The translations under genes were made by a program, and so were the position numbers. From Clostridium mobile (GTDB lineage Bacteria > Bacillota > Clostridia > Clostridiales > Clostridiaceae): a stretch of 64,000 nt of DNA. This document shows, in pieces, positions 18,283-27,597 of the stretch (position 1 is the first letter of the stretch; every line of letters starts with the position of its first letter). The DNA lies in the NCBI RefSeq assembly GCF_018918285.1, contig NZ_JAHLQF010000001.1, forward strand, positions 1,069,284-1,133,283. Reading direction: 5' to 3'. Under the pieces are notes generated by a model that saw nothing but the letters and a program-made list of their open reading frames with translations, made no database searches and was not told where the DNA came from.

Positions 18283-19557
18283 CTATATATTAATTATTTC
18301 TTTTACATTTGATAAGAACGAAAGATAAATAAATAGCACTAGATACATAGCATAATCAGCAAAAATAACTATATTTATATTTATTCTTTCACCTAAGACT
18401 CCAGCGATCACCATGCCTAATGGCATTAAAGCAGATGACAAAGTACGGCTAAATGCAAATGCTTTTGATCTCATGTTTGAAGGTACGCTATTTTGCATAC
18501 TTGATTGAATTAATGAATTTGTTATAGCTATAGAAAATCCATTAATAAAAAACAAAACAGCAATTAAATGAAAGTTTAATGTAATGGAGAAAATGATCAT
18601 TGTAATAGCCGTTGTAATTCCACTCCATATGAAGGCATAAAATTTATTTTCCTTTTTTAGTTCCAATATAGATAAACTAGTAAATCCAAGAAACATTCCA
18701 AATGTATTAATTGCCATGGCTATTCCATACTGGCTTATACCAAGTTGATTATTCATTTTGAACCAAGGTAGTGTCAGAGTCATTGACATTGAAGCAGAAA
18801 AATTTAAAAAGGAAATTGTTACATAAAGATATTTTAATCCTTTTGCATTTTTTACAAAATTTATTCCGGCCTTCATATCCTCCCAAAAACTTGAGTCTTC
18901 TAAAGATATTTCAATTTTAGGTATTTTAATAAAACATTCAGTGGCAGCTGAAAATAAGAAACTTATTCCATTAAATAAAAATACTATAGGTGCTCCAATA
19001 ATTTGAACTAAAAAACTTCCAAAAGCATATCCTGCTATATCATTTCCTGTAGTCATTAAAGAAAATGTTGAGTTTGCTTTTAGTAATTTAGATTTCGGAA
19101 CAATGTCTGGTATTGATGAATCAATTGTTGGATTAAAAAAACAACTGCATATACCAACAATAATACCAACTAGGAGAATCATCCATATTTTTAAAGCTCC
19201 TGTCATTGCTGCTATTCCTATAAGAACTATAGCTAGTCCACTAATGGCATCTGTAATAACTAATATTTTCTTTCTATCATGCCTATCAATAAATGCCCCT
19301 GCGAATGGGGATATAAAAACTTCAGGTAAAACAGTAGCCGCCATAAATAATCCCATTAATGCTGTTGATCCTGTCTTATCAAGAATCCAAAATCTAAGTG
19401 CTATATCATAAACTGTATTGCCAAAGATTGATACTAATTGGCCTTGCAATAATAAAATAAAATTTATATTCCATAGTTTTTCTCTTAATCTTTTCTCAGT
19501 TCCTAAGTTAATAACTAAGTCTGACTCTTCTCCTTTGGTTTCAATTCCTTTTTCCAT
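18283..19557 (-). CDS. MFS transporter, DHA3/macrolide-efflux type
   Basis: The 424-residue protein has about 12 membrane helices and the MFS loop motif DRHDRKK between helices 2 and 3 (near 85-91). The general organisation, and ISIFGNTVYDIALRFW near the start, fit the MFS_3 group that includes MefA-like macrolide pumps and enterobactin exporters. It probably exports small molecules with proton exchange. GGGGGA precedes ATG. No regulator is adjacent. The substrate cannot be read from the sequence. Confidence 0.8.
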   Translation of the reverse strand: MEKGIETKGEESDLVINLGTEKRLREKLWNINFILLLQGQLVSIFGNTVYDIALRFWILDKTGSTALMGLFMAATVLPEVFISPFAGAFIDRHDRKKILVITDAISGLAIVLIGIAAMTGALKIWMILLVGIIVGICSCFFNPTIDSSIPDIVPKSKLLKANSTFSLMTTGNDIAGYAFGSFLVQIIGAPIVFLFNGISFLFSAATECFIKIPKIEISLEDSSFWEDMKAGINFVKNAKGLKYLYVTISFLNFSASMSMTLTLPWFKMNNQLGISQYGIAMAINTFGMFLGFTSLSILELKKENKFYAFIWSGITTAITMIIFSITLNFHLIAVLFFINGFSIAITNSLIQSSMQNSVPSNMRSKAFAFSRTLSSALMPLGMVIAGVLGERININIVIFADYAMYLVLFIYLSFLSNVKEIINI

Positions 19558-19615
19558 AATTCCCCCTAAGCTATAAAAAATTTAAAATAATTATATAAAG
19601 AATAATTTTTTATAG

Positions 19616-19837
19616 CTAAAAAAATTCTTTTTTCAAAATAATAGCAAGCATCAATACTATACTTATAATAAAGGAGTTAAATATTAAATATCTTTTATTA
19701 ATTTTTTTATGATTAAACATATATTCAGTAATATAGATCATAGAAATAGCAACAATTAAAATAGATACAAATAAGATAATTAAAGTGACTATATTGTTTA
19801 TTGGATTAGTAGTTACAAATTTATCTACTTTTAAATC
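19616..19837 (-). pseudogene. Remnant of a small two-helix membrane protein
   Basis: An open frame of about 73 codons with two hydrophobic segments (NIVTLIILFVSILIVAISMI and LIFNSFIISIVLMLAII) ends in TAG at 19616. It has no start codon before its first helix and no ribosome binding site, so it looks like the remains of a larger membrane gene. The rest of 19558-19875 holds nothing further that I can support. Confidence 0.35.
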
Positions 19838-19875
19838 TTACTTCTATTTTCTTAAAAACATATGCATAAGTTTTT

Positions 19876-20334
19876 TTATATTTCATTTTTCTTCATAATT
19901 GCAATAAATAAATTACTTAATTCCCCTGGAACTCTATATACTCCTAGTGCATTTAATTGATGAACTGCAAGGGCTGTAATTTCATAAGCCATCTCCTCAT
20001 CGCATTGAAAATGTGGTTCTATAAAAATATCATTTCCCGTCAAATTTGCTAATTCTTTTATTTGTTCCGAATCTTCTCTAATTTCTTCTGTCATTCCACT
20101 ATTTGCCCATGCCCATAGCCATGTGTTCTTTTTATGAGCCCATGTACCAATAAATATTGTACTAAACTCTAATTGAACAATATCGTTATTCTTAAACTGT
20201 AGTACTTTTCTTCGCTGATTATACCAGTACTCATCATATTCAGTAATATTATAATCTTTTATAAGATTATCTTGCTTTTGTAGCATTTCTAAATAACACT
20301 CTTCTAAAAAATCAAAAAATTCTTCTTGTTTCAT
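19876..20334 (-). CDS. DUF6882 family protein
   Basis: A 152-residue cytosolic protein with the pattern of DUF6882: VQLEFSTIFIGTWAHKKNTW, then WLWAWANSGM, and LANLTGNDIF, with a helical C-terminal end HQLNALGVYRVP. The family appears often among orphan immunity-type proteins of polymorphic toxin systems. GAGGTG precedes ATG. No toxin is adjacent. Confidence 0.65.
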   Translation of the reverse strand: MKQEEFFDFLEECYLEMLQKQDNLIKDYNITEYDEYWYNQRRKVLQFKNNDIVQLEFSTIFIGTWAHKKNTWLWAWANSGMTEEIREDSEQIKELANLTGNDIFIEPHFQCDEEMAYEITALAVHQLNALGVYRVPGELSNLFIAIMKKNEI

Positions 20335-20548
20335 AATTCACCTCTAATATACAAATTATAGTTTACAATTTATAGTATATAACTTTTAATCCTTAATTTT
20401 CAATATATTAAGCTATTTTACAGAAATATATGAAAATTTATGAAAAATTTGTTCTCTATATTAGATTTTAAGTTTGAAAAATAAATAGAATATCAATTTA
20501 ATAGTAAATTTAGAACTGAATATTATTTAATGGCTATAAAAAAGATTA

Positions 20549-20597
20549 AAATTAAGAGAGCTATTAATAATTATTATATCAACAACTCTCTTAATTT
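20549..20597 (-). terminator. Terminator of the serine hydrolase gene
   Basis: AAATTAAGAGAG pairs with CTCTCTTAATTT (12 bp), followed on the minus strand by TTTTAATCTTTTTT. It overlaps the left copy of a 53-bp direct repeat. The rest of 20335-20654 shows no supported gene. Confidence 0.6.
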
Positions 20598-20632
20598 CTT
20601 GGTTTAGGATCACATAAGAGAATTTAATTAAC
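20580..20632. repeat. 53-bp direct repeat, left copy
   Basis: It starts CAACAACTCTCTTAATTT and ends AATTTAATTAAC. The copy at 22784-22836 matches at 46 of 53 positions, all seven differences being transitions. Together they flank the serine hydrolase and MarR genes. Confidence 0.75.
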
Positions 20633-20654
20633 TATACAACTGTCCATGGAAATT

Positions 20655-22007
20655 TTAATCAATTCGAATTGCCTTTTCACCACCAGATTGATAAATAACT
20701 AACTCACAAACTTTTCCTTTTTCATCTTTTAAAAACTCTACTTCAACTAAAGCATGTTTTATAAAAAACCTTGTCTCTGATAAAGGTAGTAATTCATATG
20801 GCGATCGCATTAACATTTGAAAAAATAGTTTCTCCTCTTTTTTTGTAACTATTATTTTTAACTCAGGAGCTAAAAGGTATGTTCCTATATATTGATCATA
20901 AACACTTTTATCTATATCTGCTACCTCTTTTTCCTTAGGAGCTTCTGGAATTACATATGGTTTATCAAACAAAATTTGCTGCACTGCTAAAATAGTTTGC
21001 TGCTGAAGATCTATATTTTGTTCAAAATTGCATAGATATATAATTGTTTTACCCTCATCTATATAACGGAATAAATAATTGTTATATCCTGGCCATCCAC
21101 CACTATGACTAACTATTTTTCCCATATCATCATCACGATCAATGATCCATCCAAATCCATAATCAAAGGTTTCTTTATTATTTAAGCATACTGGTGCAAA
21201 AGCTTCTTCTAATGTTTTTCTAGTCACTAGTTTCTCTGAATATAATGCTATATCCCAAATAAAGAGATCTTCAATATTTGAACTTATCATTCCATCTCCC
21301 TGCATTCCATCTAAGAATACAACATATTCTGTTCCATCTAATTTATCTGGAAGCTCATATGTCTCCGACTCATGAGAGTACACATATCCATAAGCATAAT
21401 CAGATATTTCTTCTTGGCGGTATCTACGATTATATACTCGTGAATTTTTCATACCAAGTGGCTGAAAGATGTATTTAGCCATATATTCCTCAAAACTCAT
21501 TCCTGTTACTCTTTCTATAATCAAAGCAAGAATAACATATCCGGTATTACTATACTCCCACTTTTCATTAGGTTCAAAGTACACAGATGGTTTATATTTT
21601 TTTAGCATTTCTAATACATCTTGGTTGTTAGCAATCTTATTACGATTCCACTTTTCTAAAAAAAGAACAGAATAATCTGGTAAACCGGATGTATGATTAA
21701 GGAGTTGTCTGATTGTAATTCCCTTATAAGGAAAATCTGGAATCCATTGCTCAATCAAGTCTTCATAATCAAGCTTTCCTTGTTCCTTTAAAATCATAAT
21801 TCCCATGGCGGTGAGTGGCTTAGATACAGAGGCTAATTCAAATACAGAATCAGTAGTCAGTGGACGATTGGTTAATACATCTGCAATACCAAAAGCTCCT
21901 TTATAAATTACTTCCCCACCATCTGCTACTAAAATTGCTCCATTAAATTGGCCTTTGTCAGCTAAATTCATAAATAAATTATGAAGTTTTTTTTGTTTTT
22001 TATTCAT
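20655..22007 (-). CDS. Class C beta-lactamase-family serine hydrolase
   Basis: The 450-residue protein has the penicillin-binding catalytic motifs: SVSK at 60-63 (SxxK), YSN at 152-154 within EYSNTGY, and HSGGWPGY (KTG-like position) near 295. The C-terminal domain (about 350-450) resembles the lipocalin-like extension found in D-aminopeptidase and esterase relatives. There is no clear signal peptide, which favours a cytosolic hydrolase over a secreted beta-lactamase. GGGGGA precedes ATG. A MarR regulator lies upstream on the same strand, 165 bases away. Confidence 0.85.
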   Translation of the reverse strand: MNKKQKKLHNLFMNLADKGQFNGAILVADGGEVIYKGAFGIADVLTNRPLTTDSVFELASVSKPLTAMGIMILKEQGKLDYEDLIEQWIPDFPYKGITIRQLLNHTSGLPDYSVLFLEKWNRNKIANNQDVLEMLKKYKPSVYFEPNEKWEYSNTGYVILALIIERVTGMSFEEYMAKYIFQPLGMKNSRVYNRRYRQEEISDYAYGYVYSHESETYELPDKLDGTEYVVFLDGMQGDGMISSNIEDLFIWDIALYSEKLVTRKTLEEAFAPVCLNNKETFDYGFGWIIDRDDDMGKIVSHSGGWPGYNNYLFRYIDEGKTIIYLCNFEQNIDLQQQTILAVQQILFDKPYVIPEAPKEKEVADIDKSVYDQYIGTYLLAPELKIIVTKKEEKLFFQMLMRSPYELLPLSETRFFIKHALVEVEFLKDEKGKVCELVIYQSGGEKAIRID

Positions 22008-22172
22008 AAAAATTCCCCCTTTGAATTAAACATCTAAAACAAAATAATTAATAAAACATAACTCAATATTAGCTAAATTATCTTTTAAAGGTAATTGTAT
22101 ATTTTTCTAACAAAAACATTTTAGTTTAGTTATGTAAATATTTTAGATTGCTTAAGTAAATAGTAAAAAAAA

Positions 22173-22622
22173 TTATTTTTGTTGTAGTTCTTTTTCAATG
22201 ACTTTCTTAAATTTTAGCGAAAGTTTTCTTAAAACTACAATCTCATCCCAATTCAATTTTGAGTAAAAACGATTAATAATAGAACGCTCAACCTCTTCGT
22301 ATCTTTTAAAATACTCAACACCTTTTGTATCTATTTCAACAAAGATTTCTCTACGATTGCTAGGATTAATTTCTCGCTTTATATATCCTTCTTTTTCTAG
22401 TTTACTGACAATTTGACTAACTGCACTAGATGTAATTTCCATAGCTTCAGCGATTTCACTTATATTAAGACTCCCATGTTTATGTACCAACTCAAGCAAA
22501 ACACTTTGCTTTGTGGTGATTTCATCATCCATTAATTCTTTATATTCCTGCAATAACATCATATTACATGCATAGTCTGCTTCTCTCATCTCTTTTACAT
22601 ATTGAATAAGTTTCTCATTCAT
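22173..22622 (-). CDS. MarR family transcriptional regulator
   Basis: The start is moved to ATG at 22622 because GGAGG lies 8 bases before it and the preceding ATG overlaps that site. The 149-residue protein has the MarR winged-helix core: SLNISEIAEAMEITSSAVSQ (recognition helix region), then the wing KREINPSNRREIFVEI. It probably regulates itself and the adjacent serine hydrolase in response to a small ligand. A palindrome 22735-22765 upstream could be its operator or a terminator. Confidence 0.85.
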   Translation of the reverse strand: MNEKLIQYVKEMREADYACNMMLLQEYKELMDDEITTKQSVLLELVHKHGSLNISEIAEAMEITSSAVSQIVSKLEKEGYIKREINPSNRREIFVEIDTKGVEYFKRYEEVERSIINRFYSKLNWDEIVVLRKLSLKFKKVIEKELQQK

Positions 22623-22734
22623 TTTAGTAACCTCCATTGTTAAGATACCTTAATAGTTAACATGCATTAATAATATATCTTTTTCTTATCATTTGTCAAG
22701 CATATTAAAAAACAATTAGAGATTTTGCACATAA

Positions 22735-22765
22735 ATCCCAGTAAAAATTTTATTTTTACTGGGAT
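22735..22765. terminator. Perfect palindromic hairpin upstream of the marR gene
   Basis: ATCCCAGTAAAAAT pairs with ATTTTTACTGGGAT, a perfect 14-bp stem with a 3-base loop. The gene nearest in the minus direction starts at 22622, so it may end an upstream transcript or act as the MarR operator. A long run of T (CTTTTTTTAT) follows on the plus strand. Confidence 0.5.
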
Positions 22766-22783
22766 TGTTACTTTTTTTATCTT

Positions 22784-22836
22784 CAACAACTCTCTTAATT
22801 TTTTAATTTAGAATTACATAAAAAAATTTAATTAAC
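22784..22836. repeat. 53-bp direct repeat, right copy
   Basis: Partner of 20580-20632, 46 of 53 identical. Together with it, this copy brackets about 2.2 kb containing the serine hydrolase and marR. Confidence 0.75.
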
Positions 22837-22841
22837 CAAAT

Positions 22842-22907
22842 CTAATATTTTTTCTTTCCTATACCTTTATATCCTAATCCTCTAATATCCATAGTTGGAT
22901 TTTCCAT
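22842..22907 (-). pseudogene. Short gene remnant
   Basis: A 21-codon frame (MENPTMDIRGLGYKGIGKKKY) without a ribosome binding site reads like a gene C-terminus. The remaining stretch to 23051 shows no feature I can support. Confidence 0.25.
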
Positions 22908-23051
22908 ATATTTATTTATATGTTATCATATACTTAATCACCTAAAAATAAGGTGATATACTTATGTAATGAATTATATTAAATTATTAATATTTTTATT
23001 ATCTAAAACATTATTTTGCAACAAATGAGTATACTTACTATGGTAATAGAT

Positions 23052-23120
23052 ATGAAAAAAGGAAATCCAACAAAGCTTATATTAATCTTTGCGTTTCCAA
23101 TGCTTAGAGGAAGCCATTAA
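23052..23120 (+). pseudogene. MATE efflux protein remnant (N-terminal 18 codons)
   Basis: The frame begins MKKGNPTKLILIFAFPML, the usual start of a MATE-family multidrug transporter, then breaks into RGSH and a stop. The break coincides with DNA of a DUF6262 gene in a different frame. It is therefore an N-terminal MATE fragment joined to a transposon fragment. Confidence 0.6.
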
Positions 23121-23427
23121 ACGCCTTACAAAGAGTTCTAAGGCAATCAACTTTAACAGTGTGGCAGAAGAAGCTGGAGTAAGTAAGGCAACGCTTTATA
23201 ATCATCCAGACATTAGAGAACGCATCGATTTCTTACGAAATCAACAAGAAAAAAGTTTTGTAGACTCTAGAATCAAACGAGATGAAAACAATCAAAATGC
23301 CGTCATCGCTTCCCTCAAAAGAAGAATTGAGAAGTTGGAGCAGAGAAATAAAAAATTGGAAGAAGAAAACAAGCAATTATGTGCAAAGGAAAAAGAGAAG
23401 CTTACAGATTACTTTAGCCAGTTATAA
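23089..23427 (+). pseudogene. 5'-truncated DUF6262 (Tn554 TnpC-type) transposon gene
   Basis: From about 23104 the frame encodes LEEAIKRLTKSSKAINFNSV, AGVSKATLYNHPDIRERIDFLR and a coiled coil ending at 23427. This is the helix-turn-helix plus coiled-coil pattern of DUF6262/TnpC proteins that accompany Tn554-type tyrosine recombinases. About 20 N-terminal residues are missing and the TTG at 23089 lies in MATE-derived sequence, so the gene is truncated. No recombinase genes are next to it. Confidence 0.65.
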
Positions 23428-23519
23428 TAGTGAAAGAATTTATTGAAATCAAAAAAGTTACATCTCTTGAGTAAGAAAACTTTAAAGATTGAAACTTTTG
23501 ATAGAAAGGGAATAGTTGA

Positions 23520-23710
23520 ATGATTGTCACATCGCAGTATATTAAGAAACTAGAACTCTATTATCGAATGTATTTCTCTGAGGAATTAAAGAATACATTA
23601 CTGGAAAACTAGGAGAAGAACAATATCCAGATAGTTATTCACAGCAAGACATATGGGAACAATCAAGGAAGATTATCCTTGAATATCAATCGAATATAAA
23701 TAAAGAGTAG
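23520..23710 (+). pseudogene. Frameshifted small transposon-linked ORF
   Basis: The start MIVTSQYIKKLELYYRMYFS runs into TAG, and reading continues in another frame as ITGKLGEEQYPDSYSQQDIW to the stop at 23710. A frameshift near 23590 explains the break. Its position after the DUF6262 remnant suggests it belongs to the same decayed element. Confidence 0.5.
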
Positions 23711-23738
23711 CCTTCTCTTAAGAGGCTAATCAATTTAG

Positions 23739-23854
23739 TTAGTCCTTTTCCTTTACAAAGTTGCGTAGTTTGTTACGAACTGCGGCATACATAATCCAAC
23801 TTTTTTCTTTTGTACTTCCTGCTCCGATAAATTCCGTATAAAAAATATCGAGTA
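23739..23854 (-). pseudogene. C-terminal gene remnant on the minus strand
   Basis: Without a start or ribosome binding site, a frame encodes LDIFYTEFIGAGSTKEKSWI and MYAAVRNKLRNFVKEKD before its stop. It appears to be the end of a larger gene, converging on the transposon remnant. Its family is not recognised. Confidence 0.35.
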
Positions 23855-23901
23855 AATTATAAATTTTAACGATAAGATGTATTTGTAAAGGAGGGAAATG
23901 A

Positions 23902-24780
23902 ATGTTACAAGAATTCAATAATTTAATGGATTACATCGAAACACATTTAACGGAAGAAATCTCTGGAAAAGATATATCAAAAATTGTAGGAGTATCTGAT
24001 TATCATTTTAAAAGAATGTTTTCCTATATGGCTGGAATGTCATTGAATGAGTATATCAAGAATAGGAGATTATCAGTTGCGAATGTTGAATTAATAAATG
24101 GAGCAAAAGTAACAGATATTGCCTATAAATATGGCTATCAATCTATAGAAGGATTTTCAAGAGCCTTTCGTGAATGGAGTGGTTTTTTACCTTCAGAAGT
24201 AACTAAAAACAAAATTCAAAAATCATTTCCTAAATTTTCATTCTTTATAGATATAAGAGGAGGAATATCCATGGAATTCAAAATTGAAAAAAAAGAGAAG
24301 TTTAATATAGTAGGTGTATCGAAAAGAGTGCCAATTCAATTCGAAGGTGTAAATAATACTATCTTAGAACTAGCCCAGTCAATTACCGGACAACAAAGAA
24401 ATGAAATGCATCAACTAGCTGATTTATATCCTCATCAAGTCTTGAATGTATCTTATGATTTTGATGATGGCTTCTTGGAAGAAAAAGGCTGCTTAACTCA
24501 TATGATTGGTTTTGCAACTACAAAAGAAAATCCATTCGATGATTTAGAGCAAATTTCTATTGAAGAAAGTTTATGGGCAATTTTCCCTAATCAAGGACCA
24601 TTTCCTGCTACTCTTCAAGAAACTACTGCAAAAATTTATTCTGTATGGTTGCCTTCTTCAGATTATGAAGTAGCAGATATACCTGGAATTTCTTTTACAA
24701 AGCACAATGGAACATCGGAAAATGTATATAGCGAAATTTGGATGCCAGTAAAGAAAAAAGTTAGCGATAAACTTGGATGA
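23902..24780 (+). CDS. AraC family regulator with GyrI-like effector domain
   Basis: The 292-residue protein has an N-terminal AraC DNA-binding domain (about 1-105): GKDISKIVGVSDYHFKRMFS as the first helix-turn-helix and VTDIAYKYGYQSIEGFSRAF as the second. The C-terminal part (about 125-290) is a GyrI-like ligand-binding domain with FNIVGVSKRVP and ESLWAIFPNQGPFP. Such proteins activate drug-response genes after binding a small cationic or aromatic compound. AAGGAGGG lies 6 bases before ATG. It is the only AraC gene here and its target is not evident. Confidence 0.9.
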   Translation: MLQEFNNLMDYIETHLTEEISGKDISKIVGVSDYHFKRMFSYMAGMSLNEYIKNRRLSVANVELINGAKVTDIAYKYGYQSIEGFSRAFREWSGFLPSEVTKNKIQKSFPKFSFFIDIRGGISMEFKIEKKEKFNIVGVSKRVPIQFEGVNNTILELAQSITGQQRNEMHQLADLYPHQVLNVSYDFDDGFLEEKGCLTHMIGFATTKENPFDDLEQISIEESLWAIFPNQGPFPATLQETTAKIYSVWLPSSDYEVADIPGISFTKHNGTSENVYSEIWMPVKKKVSDKLG

Positions 24781-24831
24781 TTATTATATTTGCAGAAGTG
24801 TTATTTCGTTAAATCTTCACTTTCCATTTTT

Positions 24832-24862
24832 GACTAGTCAGTAGATATTGACTAGTCTTTTT
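24832..24862 (+). terminator. Terminator of the AraC regulator gene
   Basis: Two self-complementary GACTAGTC octamers separated by 10 bases form a stem and are followed by TTTTT. It lies 52 bases after the stop. Confidence 0.6.
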
Positions 24863-25038
24863 GAATTTAACGAAAAATCAACACTTATCGCTAACAGATC
24901 CTTAATTTAAAAGGTATTTTAGGGCATACTCTTTTTTATTAAAGTTATTGCAGAGTATCTTCCTAACGCACCACCCTGATAGAAATATTTATAATAAAGA
25001 GGGAAATATATTTTCTGCACTCATAAAATGTAAATCAG

Positions 25039-25455
25039 TTAGGAATTGTTCTCTGTCATAAGCTCCCATCTCACACCAAACCTGTCCACTAATGATACCA
25101 TACAAGTACTATATGTAGTTTCCTTTAGTGGTACGATATCGCTCCCCCCAACACTTAACATTGAATAAGCATCCTTTACTTCATCTACAGATTCAAAAGT
25201 AACAACAATAGATAAATTCCTACCAAATGGAATTTTATCTAAAGAATCTGAGAACATAAATCGCTGACTACCAATTATCATCTCTGCATGATATACATAT
25301 CCTTGTTCTTTTTCTGATAATAAATTGGATAAATCAGATGGGTCTGCATCACTATAATGCATCAATGTAGTTATCCTGCCTCTAAATACTTTTTCATATA
25401 ACTTCAATGCCTGTTCACATTCTCCATTAAAATGTAAGTTAGGCGTAATAATCAT
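25039..25455 (-). CDS. PhnB-like VOC/glyoxalase-fold protein
   Basis: The 138-residue protein has two beta-alpha-beta-beta-beta units: HFNGECEQALKLYEKVFRGR first, then VDEVKDAYSMLSVGGSDIVP and DRFGVRWELM at the C-terminus. This is the PhnB-like branch of the vicinal oxygen chelate superfamily; family members are often of unknown function. GAGGAGG precedes ATG. It is 28 bases downstream of the DUF4272 gene, suggesting co-transcription. Confidence 0.85.
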   Translation of the reverse strand: MIITPNLHFNGECEQALKLYEKVFRGRITTLMHYSDADPSDLSNLLSEKEQGYVYHAEMIIGSQRFMFSDSLDKIPFGRNLSIVVTFESVDEVKDAYSMLSVGGSDIVPLKETTYSTCMVSLVDRFGVRWELMTENNS

Positions 25456-25482
25456 ACATTACTCCTCCTCGATTTTTTAAAA

Positions 25483-26661
25483 TTATGTATCTGTTCCAAC
25501 ATCATCCCATTCATCATCCATATAATTAATTAGCCAATTTAAAGTTTTGTGTCTTTCAGATACTACACCACTATCTAATTCTGAGGGAGCTTGTCTTCCT
25601 TTTATTCTTGCATTCACACAAGCCCAATCATATCTATAGATTAAATCTGCTTCATCAAGTATTTCTTCTTTTGATCTTAAATTTGATTTATTTAAGAATT
25701 CATTGAAGTCTTCAAAGTTTTTTAAAATACTTACAGATTTTGCAACGTCGCATATTTTATCTGGATATTCAAGTTTTTCGATAAATCCTAAAGCCCATAG
25801 TAATGTCCAAAGACACTCATATCTCCATGCAAACTGAATGGAATCTTCCTCTTTTGGATTATCATTATTTATAAATTCAATTTCGTCTGGTGAAAAATAA
25901 TCCTGTGCATTAAAAATACTTATTACAGTAGAAATAATTTCTTTTTCTACATTAATGTCTTCGCCGCTTAATTGACATTCACCCTTAAGTGCAACAATAC
26001 ATAAAGCTACAGCACGCTTAACAACCTCTTCTTTAGTCCTTATTTTTGCATCTTCATCTCCAACTATAGGAGGTAAATGTTCTATAAATGGTATGTTTTT
26101 CTCTAAAAGAATTTTTTCAGACCTTTCTTTACGTTTTATCCCAGAATCAATTATCTTTAAATTTCTATCTAAATGACTAGTATGTGCGGTAACTACAAAA
26201 TCTTCTATTTCAGAATTTCCATCTAAATCAAGTATTAATTTTCCATCACTGTTCAGCATTTCTCGTGAGCCCCAAAATATGATTCCATCTAATTTTTTAG
26301 ATATAGTTAATAGTTCCTTGTAAAATTCTTCTGATATATCCTTTTCACTTTCAATACCAATAACCATATTTAATGTAGTAATCTTTATTAATAATTTTTG
26401 TTTAATATCATTATTTTTTGCTGGCACTTGAGCGTAAAAATTATACATTCCATTAATGTATCTAAAAAATTTATCCGGATCAGTCTTGCTTATCATAATG
26501 TTAAAGCTATTTGCTGACTTACTAAATAACTTATTATTTATAACACTTATTTTGCTCTTGTCCTCATTAATTCTTATAGTTTTAGATTTATAAATGTTAC
26601 TAATAATTTCATAGAGTTCATCTAAATCAAAATAGGAACTATAAATTGCACAATTTCTCAA
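25483..26661 (-). CDS. DUF4272 family protein
   Basis: The start is set at TTG 26661 because GAGGTG lies 6 bases before it; the in-frame GTG nine bases earlier is part of that site. The protein has an N-terminal half of alternating strands and a C-terminal DUF4272 domain: KNIPFIEHLPP, EEVVKRAVALCIVALKGE, YECLWTLLWALGFIEKL and DEADLIYRYDWACVNARIKG. Many DUF4272 proteins are predicted polymorphic-toxin immunity proteins. No toxin is adjacent. The gene overlaps no neighbour and is followed closely by the VOC gene. Confidence 0.7.
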   Translation of the reverse strand: MRNCAIYSSYFDLDELYEIISNIYKSKTIRINEDKSKISVINNKLFSKSANSFNIMISKTDPDKFFRYINGMYNFYAQVPAKNNDIKQKLLIKITTLNMVIGIESEKDISEEFYKELLTISKKLDGIIFWGSREMLNSDGKLILDLDGNSEIEDFVVTAHTSHLDRNLKIIDSGIKRKERSEKILLEKNIPFIEHLPPIVGDEDAKIRTKEEVVKRAVALCIVALKGECQLSGEDINVEKEIISTVISIFNAQDYFSPDEIEFINNDNPKEEDSIQFAWRYECLWTLLWALGFIEKLEYPDKICDVAKSVSILKNFEDFNEFLNKSNLRSKEEILDEADLIYRYDWACVNARIKGRQAPSELDSGVVSERHKTLNWLINYMDDEWDDVGTDT

Positions 26662-26693
26662 TATTATCACCTCTTGAAAAGTAAACTATAATT

Positions 26694-27494
26694 TTATTTT
26701 TTTCTAAATATATTAAGCAATGATCTTTTTTTGTCTTTCTTATTATATTCCCCAATTATTCTTCCAGATAGCCAAAACGTTCCCTCCACTACATCATTAA
26801 CACAAATATCTCCCTCTAATATTTCTGGGTCAACTACAATATCAAATTCACCACCAAGTGTACTTACTTTTGCCCATATAAATTCAATATCGGTATAAAA
26901 ATTTCTCAATTTACATCTATCTACAACATGTCCTGTAAACATTGCCATAGCTTGAGACGAATTTCTATCCTTTTCTGTTGAATTAAATAAACCAACAGGA
27001 ATAAACGCCTCTGGTGCAAGTTTAAATTCTTTTTCTTGTGAATTGCTAAATTCTTCATCATCTTTATAAACAGATATTTTATGTGCAAATCCAGTTATTT
27101 GAGCGTTTACAATTTGAGGAGTATTAATTTCTCTATAAATCTCCATATCGGGCAAATCAAAAACAAATGGATATGCTCCTTGACTTTCTCCTTCTTGTGG
27201 ATCAGCCCAACAATAGAAAGCTCCATCTAGAACAGTATCATCCTCCCGTTTAATTTTATCTGTGATTCTCACTCTCATTTTTGATTTTCCAGTAAAATGT
27301 GGATTCATACCAATAGCCCTATTATTTTTATCTATTTGCCCCCAAAGTTCTACTCCATTTCCAATACTCCACTTAATATATGTGCCTAGTTCAGTGCTAA
27401 TTTCCTCTCCATTTTCATAAGCTTCATTAAAATAATTAGAGAAATCCTCCTTTTTAATTATGTTTAAACCTATACTTGAAAAATGACTTGCCAT
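26694..27494 (-). CDS. Hypothetical beta-rich protein
   Basis: The start is set at ATG 27494, 7 bases after AAGGGAG; a frame-extending codon upstream lacks a site. The 266-residue product has no signal peptide and contains KWSIGNGVELWGQIDKNN, HFTGKSKMRVRITDKI and a C-terminal EFDIVVDPEILEGD. I do not recognise a family. It lies between the DUF4272 gene and a gene of unknown function on the same strand, so it may be part of one immunity-type operon. Confidence 0.6.
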   Translation of the reverse strand: MASHFSSIGLNIIKKEDFSNYFNEAYENGEEISTELGTYIKWSIGNGVELWGQIDKNNRAIGMNPHFTGKSKMRVRITDKIKREDDTVLDGAFYCWADPQEGESQGAYPFVFDLPDMEIYREINTPQIVNAQITGFAHKISVYKDDEEFSNSQEKEFKLAPEAFIPVGLFNSTEKDRNSSQAMAMFTGHVVDRCKLRNFYTDIEFIWAKVSTLGGEFDIVVDPEILEGDICVNDVVEGTFWLSGRIIGEYNKKDKKRSLLNIFRKK

Positions 27495-27597
27495 ATAAAT
27501 TCTCCCTTCATCAAATACATAGTATTGTGACAAAACTTTTCATATTGATCAACTCTTTTCTAGCAATTCTTTTAATGAATTATAATACTCCGTTGGA

